A stretch of 64,000 nt of DNA. Origin: a virus. The notes beneath the pieces were generated by a model, which did no database searches, had not been told where the DNA came from, and was given only the letters and a program-made list of their open reading frames with translations. Location: the IMG/VR virus record IMGVR_UViG_3300025810_000004, positions 62,001 to 126,000 of that record. One strand, given 5' to 3'. This document shows positions 50,268 through 58,212 of this stretch, one piece after another (the stretch's first letter is position 1; the number at the start of each line of letters is the position of its first letter). The position numbers and the translations under genes were made by a program.

Positions 50268-50576
50268 ATGTCCGAAACCAAAACCACTTTTATGGCCAAG
50301 AAGTTAGCGAGTCGCTGGCTCGCTGAGAACATGGTCCCTGAGTACAAAATGGTTGTCTATATGCACGGGGGAGGCAGTCATATAAACCTCCCTTCGATCA
50401 TAAGGACTGCCAGAAAACGTCAGTTCAAGTGGGCTCAGGACAAGTATCCTGACCTGAGGCTGAAGGTTGGGTTCGACTTTGTGTCCGTCAGGTCCAAAGA
50501 CCCCCGAGCCATAAAAGACCTCAAAGCCTACTTCACCAAGCTGGGGTTTGAAACATTCGGGATGGAAGGGGAATGA
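50268..50576 (+). CDS. hypothetical protein, 102 aa
   Basis: Begins MSETKTTFMAKKLASRWLAE, reminiscent of the VARxxL strings near the ends of other proteins here. The rest is a compact alpha/beta domain (YKMVVYMHGGGSHINLPSII, KVGFDFVSVRSKDPRAIKDL). Overlaps the next gene by ATGA. Unknown. Confidence 0.68.
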   Translation: MSETKTTFMAKKLASRWLAENMVPEYKMVVYMHGGGSHINLPSIIRTARKRQFKWAQDKYPDLRLKVGFDFVSVRSKDPRAIKDLKAYFTKLGFETFGMEGE

Positions 50577-51001
50577 CCGCCTCTCTCATACAGTCCGAGT
50601 TCGTGTACAGGTCTGGGGTTTCCCCCAATCTGTACACGTTCACCATATCCTCCAACTCAACTGGTGTCATATCGGTCAGGGACATACAGGACCCCTACGG
50701 TTTTGTCATTTCCCCGTACACCCAGATACCCCAGTCTGTGACGGCGGACATCAGCTCCGCTATGTCGCAAGTGGAGACCATCTTGTCACTCACCTCAGCC
50801 GTCAACGGCACCCTCACCTTCACCGCTGAAACCGAAAAGACCGTGACCTTCGCGGAAGCCTTTTCTGACACCTCTTACAGGGTGCAGGTCACTTCGGACG
50901 TTTTCGCTCCTTTCCGAATCACCAACAAGACCGTGCTTGGATTCACGGTCCAAGCCGGGTCGACCATAACGGGCAGCGTCGGATACGACGTGTTTGTTTG
51001 A
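50573..51001 (+). CDS. virion surface or fibre protein, 142 aa
   Basis: A beta-rich protein (FVYRSGVSPNLYTFTISSNS) whose last ~60 residues (FSDTSYRVQVTSDVFAPFRI then TNKTVLGFTVQAGSTITG) are clearly the same module as the C-terminus of the fibre-like protein at 37777. The shared module could be a trimerisation or receptor-binding tip. Starts in an ATGA overlap. Confidence 0.68.
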   Translation: MTASLIQSEFVYRSGVSPNLYTFTISSNSTGVISVRDIQDPYGFVISPYTQIPQSVTADISSAMSQVETILSLTSAVNGTLTFTAETEKTVTFAEAFSDTSYRVQVTSDVFAPFRITNKTVLGFTVQAGSTITGSVGYDVFV

Positions 51002-51009
51002 GTCGATAA

Positions 51010-51035
51010 CTCTCCTATAACTGTTATTATTCCGA
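51010..51035 (+). promoter_or_regulatory. putative late-type promoter
   Basis: CTCTCCTATAACTGTTATTATTCCG contains CTATAAC and TTATTAT strings within ~20-40 nt of the ATG at 51052 and resembles the elements at 40501 and 43669. Confidence 0.4.
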
Positions 51036-51051
51036 ACACGGAGATCCGAAA

Positions 51052-53067
51052 ATGCTACTCCCCATCGAAACCCACAAGTCGGCTTCTGACACCATTGGCT
51101 CGGGCGACAACACTTATATAGCCCGTTACAAGCGACAGCAGGTCGTGGTGATGGCTGACACCTCGTACGAGGCACAGCAGATTGCAGCCAAGCACTTCCG
51201 GGCTCGCAAGCCCTACGAAGTGAGTGTCATGCTCGCGGAGAAGGGCGGCAAGCAGGTCACCCACATGCCCCTCATGGCTTCTGAGCAGGAGGCCGAGAAG
51301 TTGGAGGCCGAGGCCGAAGCCAACGAGGCACAGGCTGATGCTGACCGCCAGAAGGCCGACGCCGCTCGCATGAAGGAAGGCTGGGCTGAGGGTGCACAGG
51401 GCCGCAAGGACTGGCAGGCTTGGTTCGACCAGCAGTCTCAGGAGTTCCAGGACAAGTGGAACGAGATGAACGAGCAGTATGGGGAAGTGGTCAAGGACCA
51501 GTACAAGACCGCTGCTGGTGGTCTTTACGGCTACACCAAGGGCACCCAGCGCGACGTGGAAGCCACGATCCGCAAGTCCACCAAATATGCCACCAAGCTC
51601 GCAAAGGGCATCTACGCCAAGGACGAGCGCAGCGTGGACTTCCTGAAGACCCACGCGAAGCGCGGCAGCAAGACCGCCAAGTTGCTCCTGGTTGCTATGT
51701 CCAGTGTCGGTCCCCGAGTGGCTTCCGAAAAGTCTGCAAATGTCTTTGAGCTTCCCATAGAGAACAAGACCGCCGCGAAGCGCAAGAGCCCCTCCAACGG
51801 CATGTACGGGTTCCCTTCCAAGGTCGCTCGTCTTTCTCTCACGGCTTGCTCGGACCTGAAGTCCTACATCGGTGAGATCACCTACGATCTCCACAGCCGT
51901 CGCGCAGCGAAGCACGAGCGCATCACCGGGTTCCTCAAGGAGCACAGCAAGACCGCCAAGTGCGGTTATTCCCGCATGATTCTGTCCTGCTACCCGGACG
52001 CCCCCAAAGTCGCCAAGCAGAAGCTCCCCAAGGAACTGGAAGAGCACCAGTTCACCTCCAAGGACGGGGACAACCCTCCCCCTGCAGACGCCGACGGCGA
52101 CGGCAAGACCAACGAGCCGAAGCCCGAGGGTCTCAAAAACAAAAAGTCTTCCATGAAGAAGAAGATTGACCGCCACATGTACGTGATCCACAAGGCGGGT
52201 GACCGCTACGTGGTCACCCTGGGCGACCCGAGGAAGCCCGGTGTGGATATTAAATTCCAGTCACCGCATATGAGCGATGTAACGGAGTACCTGGAAGACA
52301 AGGGTATCAGCAACGACCACGTATTTGATACGACTCGTAAATTCGGTATCCCCGATACCTACAGCGAGTTCTACATAAGTATGAACCGTCTTGCATCCCG
52401 AGGTGGCCACCACTATACCTCCCCCGACGGGACCGTGCTCGTGGATACCGCTTTCCTGAATTCCCTCGGCGGAATACGGGGGGTCTCCCTGCAGCACATG
52501 GGATTCGGTGAGTTTTTTGCCGACACCCCAAAGGGCCGGGTTGACTTCATAAGGGGAGGGGCGGATTTCCCCGGAAAGTCTGGCCGTTCCCACAAGGTCA
52601 GGGGCCCAGGTGCAGAGTGGCTCGTGGCCGAGATGACCTCCAAGGGCAAGTCTGAGGAAATGTCCTCCCACAAGAGCGCAGCTGAGGAGACGCTGAAGAA
52701 GGCGTTCGTCCCCGACTCGGTGGACGGCTGGCTGGAGTGGGCGGAAGGTTCCCGTACCGCTGCCCCCATTGACGACTTGTTTGAGATGCGTGATGTCCGG
52801 TATCCACCAGAGGTGGGTTTCATCGTTGACCTGTTGGTCAATCTGGGATTCGGGAAGGGTTACGGCTCTCCCGATGCAATCCTTCGGTGGGTGGAGGCTG
52901 GCAAGTCTGTCCCCGAAACCATCGCAGACATCACGAAGCATTGGCGTAAGCAGTTCAAGAGCACCAACCCGAAGGTGCAGGCTGCGTTTCTGAAAGCGAT
53001 GGCGTCTATTGAGGACAACGCGGCTCCCGCGAAGGAGTACCCGCCGCCTCGCCGACGCCGTGCCTGA
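51052..53067 (+). CDS. 671-aa multidomain protein, possibly internal virion protein
   Basis: Residues ~20-75 form a small alpha/beta domain (YKRQQVVVMADTSYEAQQIA). Residues ~80-150 are a Glu/Ala/Gln-rich coiled coil. Residues ~155-320 are helical with repeated Ser/Lys-Thr-Ala-Lys strings (TAAKRK, SKTAK) that occur twice in similar helical units. An acidic, Pro-rich linker (~335-360) leads to a C-terminal region with several compact segments and a basic end (PPPRRRRA). No catalytic motif is recognised. The modular, processed-looking layout resembles proteins packaged in phage heads; inference only. Codons are GC-rich at first, then ATA-rich around 52240-52640. Confidence 0.6.
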   Translation: MLLPIETHKSASDTIGSGDNTYIARYKRQQVVVMADTSYEAQQIAAKHFRARKPYEVSVMLAEKGGKQVTHMPLMASEQEAEKLEAEAEANEAQADADRQKADAARMKEGWAEGAQGRKDWQAWFDQQSQEFQDKWNEMNEQYGEVVKDQYKTAAGGLYGYTKGTQRDVEATIRKSTKYATKLAKGIYAKDERSVDFLKTHAKRGSKTAKLLLVAMSSVGPRVASEKSANVFELPIENKTAAKRKSPSNGMYGFPSKVARLSLTACSDLKSYIGEITYDLHSRRAAKHERITGFLKEHSKTAKCGYSRMILSCYPDAPKVAKQKLPKELEEHQFTSKDGDNPPPADADGDGKTNEPKPEGLKNKKSSMKKKIDRHMYVIHKAGDRYVVTLGDPRKPGVDIKFQSPHMSDVTEYLEDKGISNDHVFDTTRKFGIPDTYSEFYISMNRLASRGGHHYTSPDGTVLVDTAFLNSLGGIRGVSLQHMGFGEFFADTPKGRVDFIRGGADFPGKSGRSHKVRGPGAEWLVAEMTSKGKSEEMSSHKSAAEETLKKAFVPDSVDGWLEWAEGSRTAAPIDDLFEMRDVRYPPEVGFIVDLLVNLGFGKGYGSPDAILRWVEAGKSVPETIADITKHWRKQFKSTNPKVQAAFLKAMASIEDNAAPAKEYPPPRRRRA

Positions 53068-53156
53068 CAGGAGGGTGAGAAGCGGTCGCTTCCACACTCC
53101 CATCCCCACCCCGAAGACATTGACGAATGGAACCCGGTCATAGAGGACGATGAGAA

Positions 53157-54272
53157 ATGAGCCAGCACCAGCGCGACAAGCAGGCGTACTTGAACGCCAC
53201 CCCGATGCAGCGTGAGGTCGTGCGTCGGCTCCTGTGCGATGTGCTGGCGTGCCTCCGAGCACAGGCACTCTCATACCAGACGAGCCACTGGCAGGTCGTC
53301 GGGCAGTCCTTCTACGGCAACCACCTCCTGTTCGCCCGCCTCTACGAGTCGGTGAAGGAACAGGTAGACGGACTCGCCGAGAAGATCGTAGGCTACCTGG
53401 GTAGGGACGCCGTTGACCTCACCTACCAGATGGAAGACATCCGGGACTTCACCTCGGCCTGGTCTCAGATAGGGTGTCACCACCGGAGGGGATTGCAGTC
53501 CGAAACTGACCTCCAGGCCACCCTGAAATTGGCATATAACGCCATAACTTCCACCGGGCTTATGACTCTTGGGTTGGATGACTGGATCATGGCGACTGCC
53601 AACGCCCATGAGGAGAACGAGTACCTGCTCCAGCAGGCATTGACTCCGGTTCCGGGGCAGAAGCAGGCGTCCAAGCAGGCCAGCACCAACACCGAGCGGT
53701 ACTTCTACAAGGCCACGGACGGCAAGTGGTACGTCGAGAACGAGGAGTACGAGGAGGACTGGGGCACAGGCGAGCAGATCGAAGGTGAGATGACCCATTA
53801 TGGGCCGTTCCCATCGTTTGATGCCGCCGAGAAGTACATGCGCCGCAATTTCGCCAACTCCGGTTCCTACTCCGATGACCATTCCGGTCGCATGAAGCCC
53901 CCGCGCAACCCGGTGAAGCCCGGTCGTGGACGTAGGCTCTGGGGATCTGACGCCCCTTCCGAGGAGCACCGCTTCTTCGACAACCCGGAGAAGCGTGAGG
54001 TGCGGGAGTTCGCTCAGGCAGGTGCCATCAGCAACAGCCCCGAGATCGCCGCCGAAGCCTCCGAAGAAGACCAGCTGGACGTTTCCGAGGCCAAGGCCGT
54101 AGCGGAAGCCGAAGCGGCCCCTCCCACCCCCGAAGAGATCAAGGAAGAGCCGGGTGGAAAGACCCTGAGCACCCTGAATAGGCTGGTGGTGGAGTCCGAA
54201 GACCCCGACGCGGCAAAGGCTGCTGAAGACAACAAAGCAAGAATGGCGGCATGGCTCCGCGAACTCGGTTGA
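53157..54272 (+). CDS. Dps/ferritin-like protein with long C-terminal extension
   Basis: Residues ~15-165 form a ferritin-like four-helix bundle with the Dps dinuclear iron pattern: His44 (SHWQVVG), His56 (NHLLFARLYE), Asp71 and Glu75 (EQVDGLAEKIVGYLG). These spacings of 12, 15 and 4 are those of classical Dps. Dps proteins oxidise and store iron and often condense DNA. Residues ~175-371 are a separate extension with an aromatic segment (TERYFYKATDGKWYVENEEY) and an acidic Ala/Glu-rich end. At 371 residues it is about twice normal Dps length. It is followed by three tagged genes. Confidence 0.78.
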   Translation: MSQHQRDKQAYLNATPMQREVVRRLLCDVLACLRAQALSYQTSHWQVVGQSFYGNHLLFARLYESVKEQVDGLAEKIVGYLGRDAVDLTYQMEDIRDFTSAWSQIGCHHRRGLQSETDLQATLKLAYNAITSTGLMTLGLDDWIMATANAHEENEYLLQQALTPVPGQKQASKQASTNTERYFYKATDGKWYVENEEYEEDWGTGEQIEGEMTHYGPFPSFDAAEKYMRRNFANSGSYSDDHSGRMKPPRNPVKPGRGRRLWGSDAPSEEHRFFDNPEKREVREFAQAGAISNSPEIAAEASEEDQLDVSEAKAVAEAEAAPPTPEEIKEEPGGKTLSTLNRLVVESEDPDAAKAAEDNKARMAAWLRELG

Positions 54273-54326
54273 CTCCCTATCTCCCCGTCTCAGGTATCAA
54301 GACCAACTCTCACGGAGAACATCACC

Positions 54327-54650
54327 ATGGCACGCACCCTTACCGCATCGGATCGCAAGGCTCTGACTCGTTTGGCTTCGACCCTTGAGAAGGGTTCTGA
54401 TGAACGTCGGGCGATCCTCTCCTTCCTCAAGAAGGAGGGGATGGACTTCAAGAGAATCGACCGATACATGATCAACGCGGCGGAGGAGATGGGATCTCTT
54501 CTGTACGGGAATCCCGATGTCGCATTGAAGATCCGGGATGCTCTCGGAGGCCCCTACAAGAAATCAGCGCGGGCGCTCTTCGATGCGTACGAGAAAGCCC
54601 AGGCTAAGTTTGACTTTGCGAACGACTACGACTACGACTTCGACTACTAG
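54327..54650 (+). CDS. tagged phage protein, 107 aa
   Basis: MARTLTASDRKALTRLASTL then KGSDERRAILSFLKKEG gives the shared tag, followed by ~70 residues ending in an Asp/Tyr-rich tail (ANDYDYDFDY). First of three adjacent tagged genes. GGAGAACATCACC precedes the ATG. Function unknown. Confidence 0.76.
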   Translation: MARTLTASDRKALTRLASTLEKGSDERRAILSFLKKEGMDFKRIDRYMINAAEEMGSLLYGNPDVALKIRDALGGPYKKSARALFDAYEKAQAKFDFANDYDYDFDY

Positions 54651-54684
54651 CTTCCCATAACATATTCCTTGGAGTGGTCCAATC

Positions 54685-54993
54685 ATGTCCCGTTCCCTTA
54701 CTGCTTCCGATCGCAAGAACCTCATTCGCTTGGCTTCGACGCTTCCCGCTGGGAGTGCGGAGCGCCGTGCGATTCTGGCGGGGTTGAGCAAGCAGGCGTG
54801 GTCCCCGGCGCGAACGGATGCTGAAGTCTTTGCGAACGGGAACATGAACGCACGGCTCCTTGTTCGCAAGGTGGACAAGATGGTCGATGGTTTGGGGTCG
54901 TTGATGGGATTTCCAGACCAGATCGGTGTGAAGGCCGCTAAGGCTCGCCTTGCTCTGATTGAACTGGCTCGTGAGATCGGTCAATACGACTGA
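54685..54993 (+). CDS. tagged phage protein, 102 aa
   Basis: MSRSLTASDRKNLIRLASTL then AERRAILAGLSKQA is the tag; the remaining ~65 residues are a helical domain (ARLLVRKVDKMVDGLGSLMG). The leader contains TTGGAGTGGTCCAATC, close to the leaders at 55103 and 11304. Function unknown. Confidence 0.76.
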   Translation: MSRSLTASDRKNLIRLASTLPAGSAERRAILAGLSKQAWSPARTDAEVFANGNMNARLLVRKVDKMVDGLGSLMGFPDQIGVKAAKARLALIELAREIGQYD

Positions 54994-55102
54994 CCCAAGA
55001 ACCCCTCCAGCCGTGACCTCACGGAGTCCGGGTCTGACTCGGTAGGCTGTCTATGACCCCGATACGGGTATCAACAGACATCCTCGTTGGAGTGACCCCA
55101 TC

Positions 55103-55612
55103 ATGTCCCGCACTCTCACTGCTTCCGATCGCAAGGTCCTCATTCGACTCGCTTCTTCGCTCCCGAAGGGAGATAAGTCGCGTCGTGCGATCCTCGCTGG
55201 TCTGGCGAAGACCAGCCGATATGAGGATTTTGATGACTCCGTCATGAAAGACGCTGAGTATTACTTTGACAAAGTAGACTCCAGTCTTTTCAGCGGTTTG
55301 AAGAGGATGGATATAAAGATCCGGAAAAACGGTCGCTCCGACCACGAGTTCTTTGAAGAGGACTCACTCGGTGCGGTGGGGGAATGGACGAAGGGCTACA
55401 CTTTCACTTCTCCCAGGGGTCACATAGACATATCAGTGTCCATGTATCATAACTCCGCTGGTGATCCCATATGGTATCACTACGCGGTGCGCGGGGGGGC
55501 GGACTGGATTCCGTCTTCGGGTTGGGGCAAGATCGGGGAGGTTGAGGAGGAAGACCCCAGAAAGTTCGTAGAAAAGGTCTTGAAGGACATACAAGCCGTT
55601 CTGGCCTACTGA
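55103..55612 (+). CDS. tagged phage protein, 169 aa
   Basis: The tag (MSRTLTASDRKVLIRLASSL, KGDKSRRAILAGL) is nearly identical at DNA level to the copies at 770 and 19144 over ~60 bp, although the leader is of the other type (TTGGAGTGACCCCATC). The C-terminal ~130 residues form a mixed alpha/beta domain (GYTFTSPRGHIDISVSMYHN, DPIWYHYAVRGGADWIPSSG). This shows tag and leader can be exchanged separately. Ends overlapping the convergent sulfotransferase stop. Confidence 0.78.
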   Translation: MSRTLTASDRKVLIRLASSLPKGDKSRRAILAGLAKTSRYEDFDDSVMKDAEYYFDKVDSSLFSGLKRMDIKIRKNGRSDHEFFEEDSLGAVGEWTKGYTFTSPRGHIDISVSMYHNSAGDPIWYHYAVRGGADWIPSSGWGKIGEVEEEDPRKFVEKVLKDIQAVLAY

Positions 55613-57006
55613 AACATAGGGGACAGGAATTCTGCGTAGTTCTTCCCCCTGCCTATGGACTTGGTGTTTATCGGCCTCTTCACCTGCGAATAAGAAGCCG
55701 TGGCCACGTGTCTGTCTGATTTGTGGGGGCACAAGCACCCCTCGTGGAAGCTGAGACCCAAACTCTCCAGTAGACTTGGTATCTCCGTCTCTGGGCTGGA
55801 AACCAGCTCTTCGTATCGTACCACCACGTCGGCGTCAACTTCGGTGTTCTTCCACTCCTCGTAATAGTGCTTCAGTCCCTCCACCGAGTTGGACCAAGAA
55901 GTGCCTATGGTGTGGAACATCTGCATGTAGCAGCTCGCCAGACAGTCCTCAGGGTTCCTGACGCAGTGGACTATCTTTGCGCCCGGAAACATCTGTCTTA
56001 TTAGTCCGGTGTGTCTCCAGTTGCCTGGAAGTTTGTCTGTCACGTATCCCTGCTCTGGCACCGGACCGTCGTGTTTCCCCTTCGTGTAGATGGTCGCTAT
56101 CTGGTCTATCTGGTCGACCGACAAATCGGGCCACCAGGCAGCTCCAAGGTCGTTGGCTATCTTGTCCAGGTCCTTCCTCTCACCCATGGCGGTGACCTCT
56201 GGGTGCATGGAAAGGATCTGCTCCGTCAAACTGGTGCCTGACCTTGGGATTCCGACTATGAAGATGAACCGGGAGCAGTCGAGGGTGCTTGTGTTGGACC
56301 GGACCGCCTTCTTCTCAAGCTCGCGTTTGATCTTGAACTTGTCCCGGTCGTACACCAGTCCCTGCTTGTTCACCTCAGAAAAGTGGCTCCATGCTTCCGC
56401 GTAATTCCCCAATTTGTCGTGCAGCATCCCGAGTTCGTGTGCAAGCTCAGGACTCCAGACCAGCCCCTGCAGGGTGTCCACCCCCTCCTGGTGTCTGCCC
56501 ATCCTTCTGAGGCACTTCGCTTTTATCACCTTGGCCTTTCTGTCGAAGTAGGCTGGTGGTAGCTTCCTGCCGTCGAGAATCACCTCCTCGACCTCGGAAG
56601 CCTGCTCCACGGCCTTCTCGCAGAAAGCTATGGCTTCCTCCAGAAGCCCCGCGACCTCCCTCACCTGCGCTCGCACCACGTTCGACCCGATGGTGTTTAT
56701 CCCCTCAAGGATCTTCTCCACCTCCTCGAATTTCCCCAGCCCCACCAGCGAGAACGCATACTGTTCTCTCCATATGTCGGATTTGGGGTCGAGCAGGACC
56801 GAATTCTTGTAGCATTCTCTGGCTTCGTCTATCCTGCCCACGGAGGAAGCCACCATCCCCATGATGCCCCACAGGTACCCGTTGTCTTGGTACCTTTTCA
56901 GCATAGCCTGGAAATACTGATAGGCCCCATCCCGGTTTCCGGACTGGAACAGGTTCATCCCGAATTCGAATTCTTCGTCTATCTTTCGCATTTGGCTAAA
57001 CTCCAA
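55606..57006 (-). CDS. TPR-containing sulfotransferase
   Basis: Residues ~10-215 hold about five tetratricopeptide-like helical pairs (DGAYQYFQAMLKRYQDNGYL, GRIDEARECYKNSVLLDPKS). Residues ~245-466 are a sulfotransferase with the PAPS 5'-phosphosulfate loop FIVGIPRSGTSLTEQIL and the 3'-phosphate motif VHCVRNPEDCLASCY; a conserved-looking VATASYSQVKRPI is near the end. It would move sulfate from PAPS to an alcohol, amine or Tyr on a target held by the TPR part, for example a cell-surface glycan or virion protein. Monocistronic on the minus strand. Confidence 0.87.
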   Translation of the reverse strand: MEFSQMRKIDEEFEFGMNLFQSGNRDGAYQYFQAMLKRYQDNGYLWGIMGMVASSVGRIDEARECYKNSVLLDPKSDIWREQYAFSLVGLGKFEEVEKILEGINTIGSNVVRAQVREVAGLLEEAIAFCEKAVEQASEVEEVILDGRKLPPAYFDRKAKVIKAKCLRRMGRHQEGVDTLQGLVWSPELAHELGMLHDKLGNYAEAWSHFSEVNKQGLVYDRDKFKIKRELEKKAVRSNTSTLDCSRFIFIVGIPRSGTSLTEQILSMHPEVTAMGERKDLDKIANDLGAAWWPDLSVDQIDQIATIYTKGKHDGPVPEQGYVTDKLPGNWRHTGLIRQMFPGAKIVHCVRNPEDCLASCYMQMFHTIGTSWSNSVEGLKHYYEEWKNTEVDADVVVRYEELVSSPETEIPSLLESLGLSFHEGCLCPHKSDRHVATASYSQVKRPINTKSIGRGKNYAEFLSPMFQ

Positions 57007-57013
57007 ATACAGG

Positions 57014-57259
57014 TTACCCGGAAGTTATGCCTCCGGGTAAAACACACCGCTCTTTCCCCGCCCCCCGAACAAGAATGACCAAAAAAAGAGGGGAGGGAAA
57101 GAGCGGTGTGTCAGGAATGGGGGGCTGAGTGCTGGCCGACGACCCATAGCGAAAGCGGGACCACAATTCGAGCCCCAGCCACTCCCGCGCGAAGGGCTCC
57201 AGCGACGGGTGCAGGGACAGGGGGATGGGGTCATCGTGGTCTTTGAGGGAATCAGACAC
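57014..57259 (-). CDS. possible protein, 81 aa
   Basis: GTG start at 57259 overlapping the previous stop (GTGTCTGA). The first ~45 residues (DPIPLSLHPSLEPFAREWLG) look coding; the C-terminal half runs through the inverted repeat at 57042-57111 and may be incidental. No family recognised. Confidence 0.42.
   Translation of the reverse strand: MSDSLKDHDDPIPLSLHPSLEPFAREWLGLELWSRFRYGSSASTQPPIPDTPLFPSPLFLVILVRGAGKERCVLPGGITSG
57042..57111. terminator. 17-bp perfect inverted repeat, probable terminator or structured element
   Basis: ACACACCGCTCTTTCCC (57042-57058) and its exact reverse complement (57095-57111) flank a 36-nt spacer. An 8-bp pair TTACCCGG/CCGGGTAA lies next to it (within 57014-57040). 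Placed between the end of the tRNA-side minus-strand group and the start of the sulfotransferase, it could terminate transcription from the upstream group. Confidence 0.45.
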
Positions 57260-57485
57260 CCGGCACTCCCCTGCGAAGCTCCAGACCGTGCGGCGTGTCG
57301 ACGGCGGCCAACTGGCCGGGCTTGGTGCCCAGCGCCTCGTGCGCCAGCCGGATGGCCAGCAGGCGCTGCTCGGCGGTCAGGGCAGGCGGTGCGCTGCGGC
57401 GCTCCTCACCAGGGGGCCACGTGGTGCTGGCCCGCACCACGCTGGTCTCGGTGTCGATGGTCAGGGTCAGGGTCGTCTTGGACAT
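57252..57485 (-). CDS. hypothetical protein, 77 aa
   Basis: The ATG at 57485 with CCGGAGAA upstream is preferred to an earlier in-frame start. Sequence starts MSKTTLTLTIDTETSVVRAS, a beta hairpin, followed by a helix (LTAEQRLLAIRLAHEALG). GC-rich codons. No family recognised. Confidence 0.62.
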   Translation of the reverse strand: MSKTTLTLTIDTETSVVRASTTWPPGEERRSAPPALTAEQRLLAIRLAHEALGTKPGQLAAVDTPHGLELRRGVPGV

Positions 57486-57543
57486 CGTGTTCTCCGGTGG
57501 TTGTCTGCTGTCTCTTGGCATCAGGACGGGGAAGTGAGATCAG

Positions 57544-57774
57544 TCACGCCTTCATCTCCAAGAAGCACAACGGCAGTCCGTCGTGCGCGGGGAAGCGGTT
57601 GATGAGGTTGGCGCAGGACTCGCAGTAGAGCAGCGGCGTCCCTCGGTTGGACCACGCGGGGTCAGCCTTGTTGGTGCAGGCTCCGCGCCCACACTCAGGC
57701 TTCTCGCCACGAGCACGAGCCTCGTCCTGCCACTTGCGGCGGTCGTGGTAGTCGTCGGGCTTGGGGCGGCTCAC
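57544..57774 (-). CDS. small Cys-rich (zinc-binding) protein, 76 aa
   Basis: The GTG at 57774 begins SRPKPDDYHDRRKWQDEARA. ECGRGACTNKADP and LYCESCANLI then form a four-Cys zinc-binding pattern. GC-rich codon style matching the neighbouring small genes. No specific family. Confidence 0.62.
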   Translation of the reverse strand: MSRPKPDDYHDRRKWQDEARARGEKPECGRGACTNKADPAWSNRGTPLLYCESCANLINRFPAHDGLPLCFLEMKA

Positions 57775-57933
57775 AGCGCCTCCAGCAGCCCCGCCACGCT
57801 GTTCAGCGCCACGGCGGCCATGGTGAGGATGGAAAGGCACCACAGCGCCAGCAGGGACAGCGTGGTGCGGTGCTCGTCCGCGTCGGGCGTCCAGCGAGGA
57901 CGGCGCAGACCGATGTGGGGGTCGCGGGGGGTG

Positions 57934-58021
57934 TGGCGGAGAGAGTGGGATTCGAACCCACGGTACGTTGCCGCACACTCGCGTTCCAGGCGAGCACCTT
58001 CGTCCACTCGGTCATCTCTCC
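57934..58021 (-). tRNA. tRNA-Ser(GGA)
   Basis: Read on the minus strand: acceptor GGAGAGA pairs perfectly with TCTCTCC. The anticodon stem CTCGC/GCGAG encloses loop CTGGAAC (anticodon GGA, reading UCC/UCU). There is a long variable arm, T-arm GTGGG-TTCGAAT-CCCAC, discriminator G and an encoded CCA. All elements of a type II tRNA are intact. Confidence 0.92.
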
Positions 58022-58033
58022 AAAATTCTACGG

Positions 58034-58116
58034 TAGGGACGGTGGGATTCGAACCCACAAGACCGTAAGGCCAGCAGATTTTAAATCTGCCATGTCTACC
58101 ATTCCATCACATCCCC
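58034..58116 (-). tRNA. tRNA-Leu(UAA)
   Basis: Acceptor GGGGATG pairs with CGTCCCT (two wobble pairs). The anticodon loop TTTAAAA in stem GCAGA/TCTGC gives anticodon TAA. The variable arm is long, T-arm GTGGG/CCCAC is perfect and the discriminator is A. CCA is not encoded (CCG follows). Reads UUA, a codon rare in the GC-rich genes here. Confidence 0.9.
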
Positions 58117-58123
58117 GAAAAAA

Positions 58124-58195
58124 TGGACCCGGTGGGAGTCGAACCCCTGACCCCCTGCGTGCAGGCAGGTGCTCTCCCAACTGAGCTACAGCCCC
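58124..58195 (-). tRNA. tRNA-Ala(UGC), imperfect T-stem and acceptor
   Basis: Acceptor GGGGCTG, D-arm TAGCTCAGTTGGGAGAGCAC and anticodon stem-loop CCTGC-CTGCACG-CAGGG (anticodon TGC) are typical. The acceptor 3' strand CGGGTCC pairs with one G-G mismatch but keeps the G3-U70 alanine identity pair. The T-stem AGGGG/CCCAC has only three pairs. CCA is not encoded. It may be functional with loss of stability, or decaying. Confidence 0.75.
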
Positions 58196-58212
58196 ATTAT
58201 GTCGTCAAAGTT

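Noticed and set aside
53068-53156. 28-residue frame before the Dps-like gene
   Set aside because: It ends in a neat overlap with the next start and looks protein-like (HPHPEDIDEWNPVIEDDEK), but it has no ATG, GTG or TTG start in frame.
57771-57933. Minus-strand frame encoding a membrane helix (LSLLALWCLSILTMAAVALN) between tRNA-Ser and the Cys-rich gene
   Set aside because: Its stop overlaps the next start as for a real gene, but no usual start codon exists between the tRNA and the hydrophobic stretch; a non-standard start would be needed.
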